From contig CALDIA010000112.1 of assembly GCA_937901455.1 (NCBI GenBank), positions 1 through 7,765 of the forward strand: DNA of 7,765 bases, read 5' to 3'. The notes under the pieces are model-generated. The model did no database searches and was not told the DNA's origin. It saw only the letters and a program-made list of their open reading frames with translations. The DNA is from an uncultured Bacteroidales bacterium. GTDB lineage: Bacteria > Bacteroidota > Bacteroidia > Bacteroidales > WCHB1-69. Below are positions 1 to 5,935 of the stretch, piece by piece. A program made the position numbers and the translations under genes. Each line of letters begins with the position of its first letter. The first letter of the stretch is position 1.

Positions 1-2283
1 GGCATCCGCCAACCGATAGTCGATCGCACCGGCAAGTTCTACCGCATCGAGGACCTCGACCCCGAATTTGTCCAAAACTGCATGGACGTGGAGGCCTACC
101 GCCCTTACGCCGGACAGTTCGTGAAAAACGCCTACGACCCCACCAAAACCGAGAAAGACAAGTCGTTGGACGTTGATATCGTGGTGATGCTGAAGGAGCA
201 GGGCAAGCTCTTCAAGAGCGAGAAGCACACCCACAACTACCCGCACTGCTGGCGCACCGACAAGCCCGTGCTCTACTATCCGCTCGACTCCTGGTTCATC
301 AAGACAACGGCGTACAAAGAGCGTATGATGGAACTGAACAAGACCATCAAGTGGAAGCCCGCCGCCACCGGCTCCGGCCGCTTCGGCAACTGGCTCGAGA
401 ACCTCGTCGATTGGAACCTCTCCCGCTCCCGCTTCTGGGGCGTGCCGCTGCCCATCTGGACCACCGAGGACAAGAAAGAACAGATCTGCATCGGTTCCAT
501 CGAGCAGCTGATGGCCGAAATCGACAAGGCCATCACCGCCGGCTTCATGACCGAGAACCCGTATAAGAACTTCAAGGTCAACGATATGTCGCAGGAAAAC
601 TACGACAACAACATCGACCTGCACAAACCCTACGTCGATAGCATCGTGCTGGTCTCCCCGACGGGCCAGAAGATGTACCGCGAGAGCGACCTCATCGATG
701 TCTGGTTCGACTCCGGCTCGATGCCGTACAGCCAATGGCACTATCCTTTTGAGAATAAGGAGTCCCTGAAACAAAACTTCCCCGCCGACTTCATCGCGGA
801 GGGCGTTGACCAGACCCGCGGCTGGTTCTTCACACTGCACGCCATCGCCACCATGCTGTTCGACAGCGTGGCCTTCAAGTCAGTGATTTCCAACGGCTTG
901 GTCCTCGACAAGAACGGCAACAAGATGTCGAAGCGATTAGGCAATGCCGTAAATCCGTTCGATATTCTGCAAAAATATGGTCCTGATGCCACCCGCTGGT
1001 ACATGATTACCAACGCTTCACCTTGGGACAACCTCAAATTCGATGAGGCCGGCATCGCCGAGGTGCAGCGCAAGTTCTTCGGAACCCTATATAACACCTA
1101 CAACTTCTTCGCCTTGTACGCCAACATCGATGGCTTCATTTATAAAGAGGAGGAGATTCCCTACAAGGACCGTCCTGAAATCGACCGCTGGATTCTCTCT
1201 GAACTCAACACCTTAGTACAGCACTGCGATGACAACTATGCCGACTACGAGCCGACCAAGGTGGGCCGTGAGATTCAGGATTTTACGGACGCCTACCTCA
1301 GCAACTGGTACGTGCGTCTCTGTCGTCGCCGCTTCTGGAAGGGCGAATACAGCGAAGACAAGATTTCCGCCTACCAGACGCTCTACACCTGCTTGGAAAC
1401 CATCGCCAAGATTGCCTCCCCGATTGCGCCGTTCTTCATGGACAAGCTCTATCAGGACCTCAACCGCGTCACCGGCAAGGAAGCGTTCGAGTCTGTACAT
1501 TTGGCCAACTTCCCGGAAGTACACGAAGAACTGATTGACAAGGAGTTGGAAGAGCGTATGCAACTCGCGCAACAGTTCAGCTCCATGGTGCTCTCATTGC
1601 GTAAGAAGACCAACCTGAAGGTGCGTCAGCCGCTGTCCAAGATCATGATTCCGGTGATGGACGAGCACTTCAAACAGCAGATCTCGTTGGTGCAGGATCT
1701 GATCTTGCACGAGGTCAACGTCAAGGAGTTGGTGTTCGTCAGCAACGAGGACGGTGTCTTCGTGAAACGTATCAAACCCGATTTCAAGAAGTTGGGGCCG
1801 AAATACGGCAAAATCATGAAACTCGTGGCCGCCACAATCACCGGCTTCTCGCAGCAGGAGATCGCGCAGTTGGAGAAAGATGGCGTGATGAGGTTCGAGA
1901 TTGAGGGGCAGCCCGTGGAGATCACCACCGACGATGTGGAGATCCAGGCACAGGACATCCCCGGCTGGGTGGTGGCCAACTTCGGCGCGCTCACCGTCGC
2001 CTTGGACATCGAGGTCTCGGAAGAGCTGAAGAACGAGGGTTACGCCCGCGAGTTCGTGAAGTTGGTGCAGACCTACCGCAAGGAGAACAACTTCGAGGTG
2101 TTGGACAAGATCGCCGTCACCGTGGAGAACAACGAAGTCATCACCCCCGCGTTGAAGGCCTTCGAGCAGCACATCTGCAACGAGACCCTCTGCACCGCGC
2201 TCACCATTGCCGACCACGTGGAGAACGGCGTGGAGATGGATCTGGAGGATGTGAAGATTAGGGTGAAGATTGAGAGATTGTAA
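1..2283 (+). CDS. ileS: Isoleucyl-tRNA synthetase, type 2, 5'-truncated
   Basis: Class I aminoacyl-tRNA synthetase that charges tRNA-Ile in the cytoplasm. The frame is open from the first base, so the gene starts outside the window; the Met at 82 is internal. About 760 residues are visible, against roughly 1,100 or more expected for Bacteroidetes IleS, so the HIGH motif and most of the CP1 editing domain are missing. Visible landmarks in order: end of the editing insertion with PHCWRTDKPVLYYPLDSWF (about 235-294), SRSRFWGVPLPIW (about 421-459), DVWFDSGS (about 697-720), GVDQTRGWFF (about 802-831), and the KMSKR ATP-binding loop at 922-936. The anticodon-binding helices follow. The end resembles the DUF5915 C-terminal domain (about 1870-2280). 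There is no C-terminal four-cysteine zinc cluster, which fits the eukaryote-like type 2 form rather than the E. coli form. The GC-rich third positions contrast with the AT-richer genes downstream, so this is probably the native chromosomal anchor. Confidence 0.97.
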   Translation, partial: GIRQPIVDRTGKFYRIEDLDPEFVQNCMDVEAYRPYAGQFVKNAYDPTKTEKDKSLDVDIVVMLKEQGKLFKSEKHTHNYPHCWRTDKPVLYYPLDSWFIKTTAYKERMMELNKTIKWKPAATGSGRFGNWLENLVDWNLSRSRFWGVPLPIWTTEDKKEQICIGSIEQLMAEIDKAITAGFMTENPYKNFKVNDMSQENYDNNIDLHKPYVDSIVLVSPTGQKMYRESDLIDVWFDSGSMPYSQWHYPFENKESLKQNFPADFIAEGVDQTRGWFFTLHAIATMLFDSVAFKSVISNGLVLDKNGNKMSKRLGNAVNPFDILQKYGPDATRWYMITNASPWDNLKFDEAGIAEVQRKFFGTLYNTYNFFALYANIDGFIYKEEEIPYKDRPEIDRWILSELNTLVQHCDDNYADYEPTKVGREIQDFTDAYLSNWYVRLCRRRFWKGEYSEDKISAYQTLYTCLETIAKIASPIAPFFMDKLYQDLNRVTGKEAFESVHLANFPEVHEELIDKELEERMQLAQQFSSMVLSLRKKTNLKVRQPLSKIMIPVMDEHFKQQISLVQDLILHEVNVKELVFVSNEDGVFVKRIKPDFKKLGPKYGKIMKLVAATITGFSQQEIAQLEKDGVMRFEIEGQPVEITTDDVEIQAQDIPGWVVANFGALTVALDIEVSEELKNEGYAREFVKLVQTYRKENNFEVLDKIAVTVENNEVITPALKAFEQHICNETLCTALTIADHVENGVEMDLEDVKIRVKIERL

Positions 2284-2289
2284 TGTAAC

Positions 2290-2329
2290 GACGGTGTAGG
2301 GGCTAATAATCATTCGCCCCTACACCGTC
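2290..2329. repeat. 14-bp perfect inverted repeat after ileS
   Basis: The arms at 2290-2303 (GACGGTGTAGGGGC) and 2316-2329 match exactly in reverse complement. After one mismatch, 2305-2307 and 2312-2314 also pair, leaving a 4-nt loop. It starts 7 bases after the ileS stop and could end its transcript, but no T run follows, so it is not a classic intrinsic terminator. The GGGGC...ATTCGCCCC core has the look of interspersed palindromes (REP-like) that recur between genes in some Bacteroidetes. That family link is from memory and unchecked. Confidence 0.7.
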
Positions 2330-2334
2330 TAATT

Positions 2335-2356
2335 GATAGCGTTTGTGGCTATCCTT
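2335..2356 (+). repeat. 22-bp repeat, copy 1 (palindromic core)
   Basis: Exact copy of the sequence at 3342-3363. Its core GATAGCGTTTGTGGCTATC (2335-2353) has 6-bp inverted arms GATAGC/GCTATC around a 7-nt centre, followed by CTT. It ends 37 bp before the ATG of the Bro-N gene. It could be an operator-like protein-binding site or a small RNA hairpin in that gene's leader. The two copies bracket the Bro-N gene. Confidence 0.75.
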
Positions 2357-2393
2357 TATTCCAACAATTAACAATTTTCAAAAACAAAGTATT

Positions 2394-3251
2394 ATGGACG
2401 AAAAAACACAAATCCAACTATTTGAAGACAAAAGAGTGCGCACCATCTGGGACAAAGAGACGGAAGAATGGTATTTTTCAGTGGTGGATGTCGTGGCTGT
2501 TTTGACACAAAGTGTTGACGCAACAGCCTATTGGAGAAAATTAAAACAAAGATTAAAGAATGAAGGTAATGAAACCGTGACAAATTGTCACGGTTTGAAA
2601 ATGCTTGCTGCCGATGGTAAAATGCGAATGACTGATGTGGCTAATTTTGAACAAATGTTTCGTATTATCCAATCAATCCCTTCTCCAAAAGCCGAGCCAT
2701 TCAAATTGTGGATGGCACAAGTGGCCGCTCAAAGAGTTGACCAACTGCAGGATCCAGAACTGAGTATTGAACAAGCCATGATGGACTACAAACGTCTTGG
2801 CTATTCCGACAATTGGATTAACCAACGGCTAAAGTCCATTGAGGTCAGGAAAGAACTAACGGACGAATGGAAGAAGCATGGATTACAAGAGGGCGTTCAA
2901 TTTGCGACACTGACGGATATTATCTACAAAACTTGGGCTGGGAAAACGGCTAAAGAGTACAAGCAGTTCAAAGGGTTGAAGAAGGAGAATCTACGTGACA
3001 ATATGACAAACAGGGAACTCGTGCTGAACATGCTCGCTGAGATTTCCACAAAGGACATTTCGGAATCCACGAATCCACAGGATTTTTCCGATCATGTCCA
3101 AAATGCAGTGGATGGGGCAACCATTGCCAAGAATGCCCGGTTGGAGTTGGAACAAAAAACGGGAAAGAAGGTGGTGACTCCTCTCAACGCAAAAGGCACC
3201 ATCAAACAGTTGACATCTGAAAAACAAGTGGCCAAAGAAAGTGAAAAATAG
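2394..3251 (+). CDS. Bro-N domain (phage antirepressor-like) protein
   Basis: Predicted DNA-binding regulator of about 285 residues. The N-terminal Bro-N domain covers about residues 8-110 (EEWYFSVVDVVAVLT near 24-38, then YWRKLKQRLKNEGNE). The block IPSPKAEPFKLWMAQVAAQR and the long C-terminal part with KSIEVRKELTDEW and GLKKENLRDNMTNRELVLN are typical of stand-alone Bacteroidetes Bro-N proteins, which occur in prophages and genomic islands. I chose ATG 2394 because the alternative TTG at 2343 lies inside the 22-bp repeat and would add 17 residues (WLSFIPTINNF...) unlike the family start. The leader is AT-rich with no Shine-Dalgarno, as is usual in this phylum. The gene sits between two identical palindromic repeats and just upstream of an R-M pair, so a role controlling itself or the R-M genes is possible. 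The family assignment is confident; the biological role is not known. Confidence 0.9.
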   Translation: MDEKTQIQLFEDKRVRTIWDKETEEWYFSVVDVVAVLTQSVDATAYWRKLKQRLKNEGNETVTNCHGLKMLAADGKMRMTDVANFEQMFRIIQSIPSPKAEPFKLWMAQVAAQRVDQLQDPELSIEQAMMDYKRLGYSDNWINQRLKSIEVRKELTDEWKKHGLQEGVQFATLTDIIYKTWAGKTAKEYKQFKGLKKENLRDNMTNRELVLNMLAEISTKDISESTNPQDFSDHVQNAVDGATIAKNARLELEQKTGKKVVTPLNAKGTIKQLTSEKQVAKESEK

Positions 3252-3341
3252 TATTTTTGCCGTCAAATATTGAAATAGTATCAACGAAAAATCATAAAAG
3301 AGAAGAAAAGAACCTAAAAACCAGTAACCAAATATAATATA

Positions 3342-3363
3342 GATAGCGTTTGTGGCTATCCTT
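3342..3363 (+). repeat. 22-bp repeat, copy 2 (palindromic core)
   Basis: Identical to 2335-2356 over 22 bases, with different flanks on both sides. It carries the same GATAGC/GCTATC palindrome (3342-3360). It lies 90 bp after the Bro-N stop and about 290 bp before the methyltransferase ATG, so each gene unit is preceded by one copy. The exact spacing between copies is 1,007 bp. Confidence 0.75.
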
Positions 3364-3433
3364 AAACGTCAAATGAAAGTATAAACATAAAGTAATAATT
3401 ATAGGAAAAGAATAAACTAACATATTATTAATC

Positions 3434-3447
3434 ATAGCGTTTGCTAT
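3434..3447 (+). repeat. Variant third copy of the palindrome
   Basis: ATAGCGTTTGCTAT (3434-3447) keeps the arms ATAGC/GCTAT of the 22-bp repeats, but the centre is shortened from GTTTGTG to GTTT. It forms a 5-bp stem with a 4-nt loop and overlaps the left arm of the larger 12-bp inverted repeat that begins at 3439. The shared ATAGCGTTTG start suggests common ancestry or a common binding protein. Confidence 0.55.
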
Positions 3448-3652
3448 TTGTTCCGACCAATCTGAAACGTGGAAAATTTCAAATTGAATTTTGAGGAAGA
3501 CAAATTGCAGATGCTCGCATATAGGCGGGCATTTTAGTCTTTCCTCAAAAGGTAATTTCCACGACCTCAGATTGGAGACGAGATTGCTCGCCTCTTTTAT
3601 TGTTTGGGTCGTGGAATGGAGGAATCGGTGGCATAACGCGCAAATAGCAAAC
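3439..3652 (+). other. Large structured leader upstream of the methyltransferase
   Basis: This region accounts for most of the 405-bp gap between the Bro-N and methyltransferase genes. It is closed by a perfect 12-bp inverted repeat: 3439-3450 (GTTTGCTATTTG) pairs with 3641-3652. Inside it is a long nested hairpin: 3457-3465 with 3567-3575 (9 bp), 3468-3475 with 3556-3563 (8 bp), 3489-3501 with 3537-3550 (13 bp with one bulged T), and an apical 8-bp stem 3511-3518 with 3525-3532 around a 6-nt loop. To its right lie a second hairpin with a T-rich tail (3575-3605) and a 10-bp alternative pairing (3557-3566 with 3607-3616). The right arm ends 4 nt before the ATG at 3657, so a transcript folded this way would bury the ribosome entry region. 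It could be a regulatory leader, an independent small RNA, or a DNA-level interspersed element. I see no convincing ORF in it. The flank 3252-3430 is AT-rich and holds only repeat copy 2. Confidence 0.7.
3575..3605 (+). terminator. Possible intrinsic terminator inside the leader
   Basis: Stem GAG-A-CGAG (3575-3582), loop ATTG (3583-3586), stem CTCG-C-CTC (3587-3594): 7 pairs with one A/C mismatch. It is followed directly by TTTTATTGTTT. It faces the methyltransferase and would stop a read-through transcript about 52 bp before its ATG, or mark the 3' end of a small RNA from the structured region. Confidence 0.4.
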
Positions 3653-3656
3653 AATT

Positions 3657-4739
3657 ATGCCAAAAGAGATTCAAAAAGATTTCATTTATCAAGGCGATTG
3701 CCTTGACATCTTGAGAACATTCCCCGACAAATCGGTGGATCTGATTTTTGCAGACCCGCCGTATAATATGCAGACAGAGGGGGAACTGCTACGCACAGAC
3801 GGAACCGCATTCGACGGAGTTTCTGACAAGTGGGATAAATTCAGCAGCTTGCAAGATTATGACGAGTTCTCCAAGAAATGGCTTGCAGAATGTCATCGTA
3901 TTTTGAAAAATGACGGGGCAATTTGGGTAATCGGCTCATTTCAAAACATCTTCCGTCTGGGTTACATCATGCAAGATCTTGGTTTTTGGATTTTAAATGA
4001 TGTGATTTGGTCAAAGCCAAACGCTGTTCCAAATTTCGGAGGAACCCGCTTTCAGAATTCCCACGAAACGCTCATCTGGTGCGCAAAGAGCAAAGGTGCC
4101 AAATACCATTTCAATTACAAAACTATGAAACATCTCAACGGAGACAAACAGATGAAAAGCGTATGGAATATTGGCATTTGCATCGGAAGTGAACGGCTGA
4201 AAGACAGTGACGGTAAAAAAATCCATTCTACACAAAAACCAGAACACTTACTGAACAACATAATTCTTTCATCTACCCAAAAGGAAGATTTGGTGTTGGA
4301 TCCGTTTTTCGGCACCGGGACAACCGGGGCTGTCGCAAAACGATTAGGCCGGCATTTTGTCGGCATTGAAAGAGAAACCGCTTATATAGAAGCAGCAAAA
4401 AAAAGGATAAACAGCGTTCAATTGGAATTCTCTGATTTGATAGACAATGTCTTTGATGTCAAACCTCCCCGTTTTTCAATAAAACAATTGGTTCAGTTTG
4501 GATATTTGTCAGTTGGCCAAAAGTTATTCAGTAAGGATAAACGATATTGTGCTGAAATCTGCGAGGATGGGAATGTTTTTGACGGAGAAACAAAAGCCTC
4601 CATCCATAAAATGTCTGCTAAATACTTGAATCGAAGTAACAACAATGGGTGGGACTACTTTTGGTGTGAATATCATGGCGAATTTGTCACCATAGACTCA
4701 TTGCGCTATCTCGCTAAAGAGAAAGGAGGCGTCCTGTGA
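3657..4739 (+). CDS. hinfIM: HinfI-type adenine-N6 DNA methyltransferase
   Basis: Modification enzyme of a type II R-M system. It transfers a methyl group from S-adenosylmethionine to adenine, with GANTC as the predicted site. The 360 residues closely follow M.HinfI as I recall it, including FADPPYNMQTEG, VIGSFQNIFRLGYIMQ, LNDVIW, NFGGTRF and NYKTMKHLN. Catalytic motif IV DPPY is at residues 33-36, HSTQKP at 190-195, and AdoMet-binding motif I DPFFGTGTTG at 215-224. The order IV then I makes it beta class. The C-terminal part (about 275-355, with SIHKMSAKYLN and NNNGWDYF) is a RAMA domain. The ATG at 3657 gives a start like M.HinfI, is preceded by an AT-rich leader without Shine-Dalgarno, and sits 4 nt after the right arm of the 12-bp inverted repeat. 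The stop overlaps the nuclease start as GTGA. Length equals the family norm and all motifs are intact, so it is probably active. Site specificity is inferred from the similarity, not shown. Confidence 0.96.
   Translation: MPKEIQKDFIYQGDCLDILRTFPDKSVDLIFADPPYNMQTEGELLRTDGTAFDGVSDKWDKFSSLQDYDEFSKKWLAECHRILKNDGAIWVIGSFQNIFRLGYIMQDLGFWILNDVIWSKPNAVPNFGGTRFQNSHETLIWCAKSKGAKYHFNYKTMKHLNGDKQMKSVWNIGICIGSERLKDSDGKKIHSTQKPEHLLNNIILSSTQKEDLVLDPFFGTGTTGAVAKRLGRHFVGIERETAYIEAAKKRINSVQLEFSDLIDNVFDVKPPRFSIKQLVQFGYLSVGQKLFSKDKRYCAEICEDGNVFDGETKASIHKMSAKYLNRSNNNGWDYFWCEYHGEFVTIDSLRYLAKEKGGVL
4722..4729 (+). promoter_or_regulatory. Strong Shine-Dalgarno for the nuclease
   Basis: AAAGGAGG lies 6 nt before the GTG at 4736, inside the end of the methyltransferase gene. 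It fixes the nuclease start. Such a strong site stands out because the Bro-N and methyltransferase genes have none, which is the norm in Bacteroidetes. It supports translational coupling and possibly an origin outside the phylum. Confidence 0.75.
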
Positions 4740-5599
4740 TTCTTAACTACGAGTACTTCAAAGCAAGTTTGAACAGCAAATTATTTGAAGACAGCTATAG
4801 TGACTTGTTGCGAAAAATTGCCAAAAATCCTGAACGGTACATCGGGATTTTCCGTCCAACAAAACCCAAGACCAAACTGATTCAGAACATCACGCAATCG
4901 CATGAAATCCGTTTTGGCGATGCTTTAGAATTCATCTTTGAACGTTACTTTGAAGCAAGTGGATTCCAATTACATACAAAGCGATTCAGAACATTGGATG
5001 ATACGGAATTGAGCATTGACCAGCTGTTCAGCAATGGGAATGTCCTCTATATGATTGAGCAAAAAGTCAGAGATGACCATGACAGCACAAAAAAGGTCGG
5101 GCAGTTCGATAATTTCGAGAACAAATATTTCGCATTGTCACAACGGTATCCGAATTACGAGATTCGTCCGTTCATGTGGTTTATTGATGACTCATTGGTG
5201 AAAAACCGAAAATACTATTTGAACAGGATGCAAAGTATGTCAAGTGATTATGGATGTCAGCCTGAATTGTTTTACGGAGAGCAGCTTTTTTCACAAGTTG
5301 ATGATTTTAACATTGAAATTTGGCTTGAGACGCTGGACTATCTGGAACAATGGAAAGCCACTCTCCCAGATATGCCAGAAATCAATTTTGACAATAATGC
5401 CGAAGTGGTTTTTGAGGAAGTAAAGGATTTGCCACCTATCATCTATCGGAAACTCCTAAACAATTTGGAAGTCAGAAGACAGATCTTCCCCATTATCTTT
5501 CCCAACAATACGGTCTTGGGTATGTTGTGCGATTATTTCTTCTCAAAAAGTGAACAAATATATCAGACTTTGGCAGAACTAATCGTTGTTCGGGTTTAG
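4736..5599 (+). CDS. hinfIR: HinfI-type type II restriction endonuclease
   Basis: Predicted partner nuclease that cuts unmethylated GANTC DNA. It starts at GTG 4736, overlapping the methyltransferase stop (GTGA), behind a strong AAAGGAGG. The 287 residues contain a PD-(D/E)XK-like core: Asp95 in LSIDQLF, then E108-Q-K110 in MIEQKVRDDHDSTKK, with Glu65 or Glu69 in the preceding helix as possible further metal ligands. Blocks such as RPTKPKTKLIQNITQSHEIRFGD (residues about 40-62), FMWFIDDSLVKNRKYYLNRM and the LFYGEQLF segment match my recollection of HinfI-like nucleases, which are about 260-290 residues. Methyltransferase first, nuclease second and weak start GTG fit the need to protect the host before cutting begins. 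The C-terminus (YQTLAELIVVRV) may be slightly altered: a coding-like tail continues in the +1 frame after it. Family assignment is strong from context and motifs; exact specificity is inferred. Confidence 0.9.
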   Translation: MILNYEYFKASLNSKLFEDSYSDLLRKIAKNPERYIGIFRPTKPKTKLIQNITQSHEIRFGDALEFIFERYFEASGFQLHTKRFRTLDDTELSIDQLFSNGNVLYMIEQKVRDDHDSTKKVGQFDNFENKYFALSQRYPNYEIRPFMWFIDDSLVKNRKYYLNRMQSMSSDYGCQPELFYGEQLFSQVDDFNIEIWLETLDYLEQWKATLPDMPEINFDNNAEVVFEEVKDLPPIIYRKLLNNLEVRRQIFPIIFPNNTVLGMLCDYFFSKSEQIYQTLAELIVVRV

Positions 5600-5704
5600 A
5601 AAAAAGCAGTTACCAAAATACATCCAAGAAGAGCTTGATTTGAAAAAGCCCTTGAATGCTTCTGATATTTTTGCAAAGGCAAAATGGGGGGGGGATAATG
5701 ATCC
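5586..5704 (+). pseudogene. Coding-like tail in +1 frame after the nuclease
   Basis: The frame shifted by +1 from the nuclease stays open across the nuclease stop and reads KKQLPKYIQEELDLKKPL then NASDIFAKAKWGG up to a run of nine G. The composition looks like real protein, but there is no ATG and no recognisable domain. It is either the original nuclease C-terminus displaced by a frameshift near 5580-5597, or the end of another lost gene. The protein-like quality fades after the G run, where an antisense remnant begins. I do not recognise a family. Confidence 0.35.
5686..5694. repeat. Run of nine G
   Basis: A G9 homopolymer at the right end of the coding-like tail. Runs of this length slip during replication and can create phase-variable reading frames; they are also frequent places for sequencing error. 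It lies 11 bp before the antisense remnant at 5705, close to where two unrelated fragments meet. Confidence 0.8.
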
Positions 5705-5824
5705 TTACTTCACCCTGAATCCTATCGGGTTGTCCGGTTCCGTCTTTTTCTCGCGTAACTGGTCCAATGCATCATTGATGACCTCAATTTGCAGGGCAAG
5801 CTCTTTGTTGAATTGCGACTGCAC
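5705..5824 (-). pseudogene. C-terminal remnant of a gene, perhaps ORF6N-like
   Basis: Reading leftward to a TAA at 5707-5705, the frame gives VQSQFNKELALQIEVINDAL, then DQLREKKTEPDNPIGFRVK. This is a charged, helix-forming segment with a PIGF end that resembles the C-termini of ORF6N-type phage regulatory proteins. It has no start codon. In the same frame upstream the translation turns cysteine-rich and unprotein-like, so only the tail of the gene seems to survive. The family suggestion is tentative. It lies in the 336-bp gap between the nuclease and the transglutaminase-like gene. Confidence 0.35.
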
Positions 5825-5935
5825 GTTTCCGCGATTTCTGGATAAAATTAAAAATACTCTTCCGTCGCAAAACGGTGTCACACAGGTTACGTTTGCCGCG
5901 CAGCGAAAAGGCGACTTTAGGGTGTGATTTATCGT
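5825..5935. other. Unassigned spacer, candidate interspersed repeat
   Basis: Noncoding-looking stretch after the transglutaminase-like gene on its strand. It contains an imperfect inverted pair, CGCAAAACG (5867-5875) with CGTTTGCCG (5890-5898), enclosing GTGTCACACAGGTTA. No clear terminator is visible for either neighbour. It has the feel of a repeated intergenic element, but only a genome comparison could show this. Confidence 0.25.

Noticed and set aside
1594..2313. Long open frame (239 codons) on the minus strand
   Set aside because: It lies antisense to conserved ileS sequence, and its His/Leu/Val-rich translation is the usual shadow of a GC-rich gene.
2343..2393. TTG start for the Bro-N protein
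   Set aside because: It falls inside the 22-bp repeat and adds residues not expected in the family; ATG 2394 gives the usual N-terminus.
3252..3259. TATTTTTG as a Bacteroidetes -7 promoter box
   Set aside because: It matches TAnnTTTG but no TTTG/TTG box lies at the expected distance upstream, and such 8-mers are common in AT-rich DNA.
3439..3652. Retron msr-msd (12-bp outer repeats as a1/a2 with a long msd-like hairpin)
   Set aside because: No reverse transcriptase gene anywhere in the window, and no AGC branching context directly after the left arm. The likeness is only in overall shape.
3439..3652. Integron attC-type recombination site, because the arms begin GTT and end AAC
   Set aside because: The order is reversed relative to RYYYAAC...GTTRRRY, the R-box consensus is not met, and no integrase is present.
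3292..3654. 120-codon minus-strand ORF with a hydrophobic stretch
   Set aside because: The hydrophobic part comes from AT-rich noncoding sequence, and the rest is complementary to the structured leader. No plausible start context or family.
3491..3706. 71-codon plus-strand ORF in the structured leader
   Set aside because: It runs through both arms of several hairpins and into the methyltransferase in another frame. No domain is visible; pairing explains the sequence better than coding.
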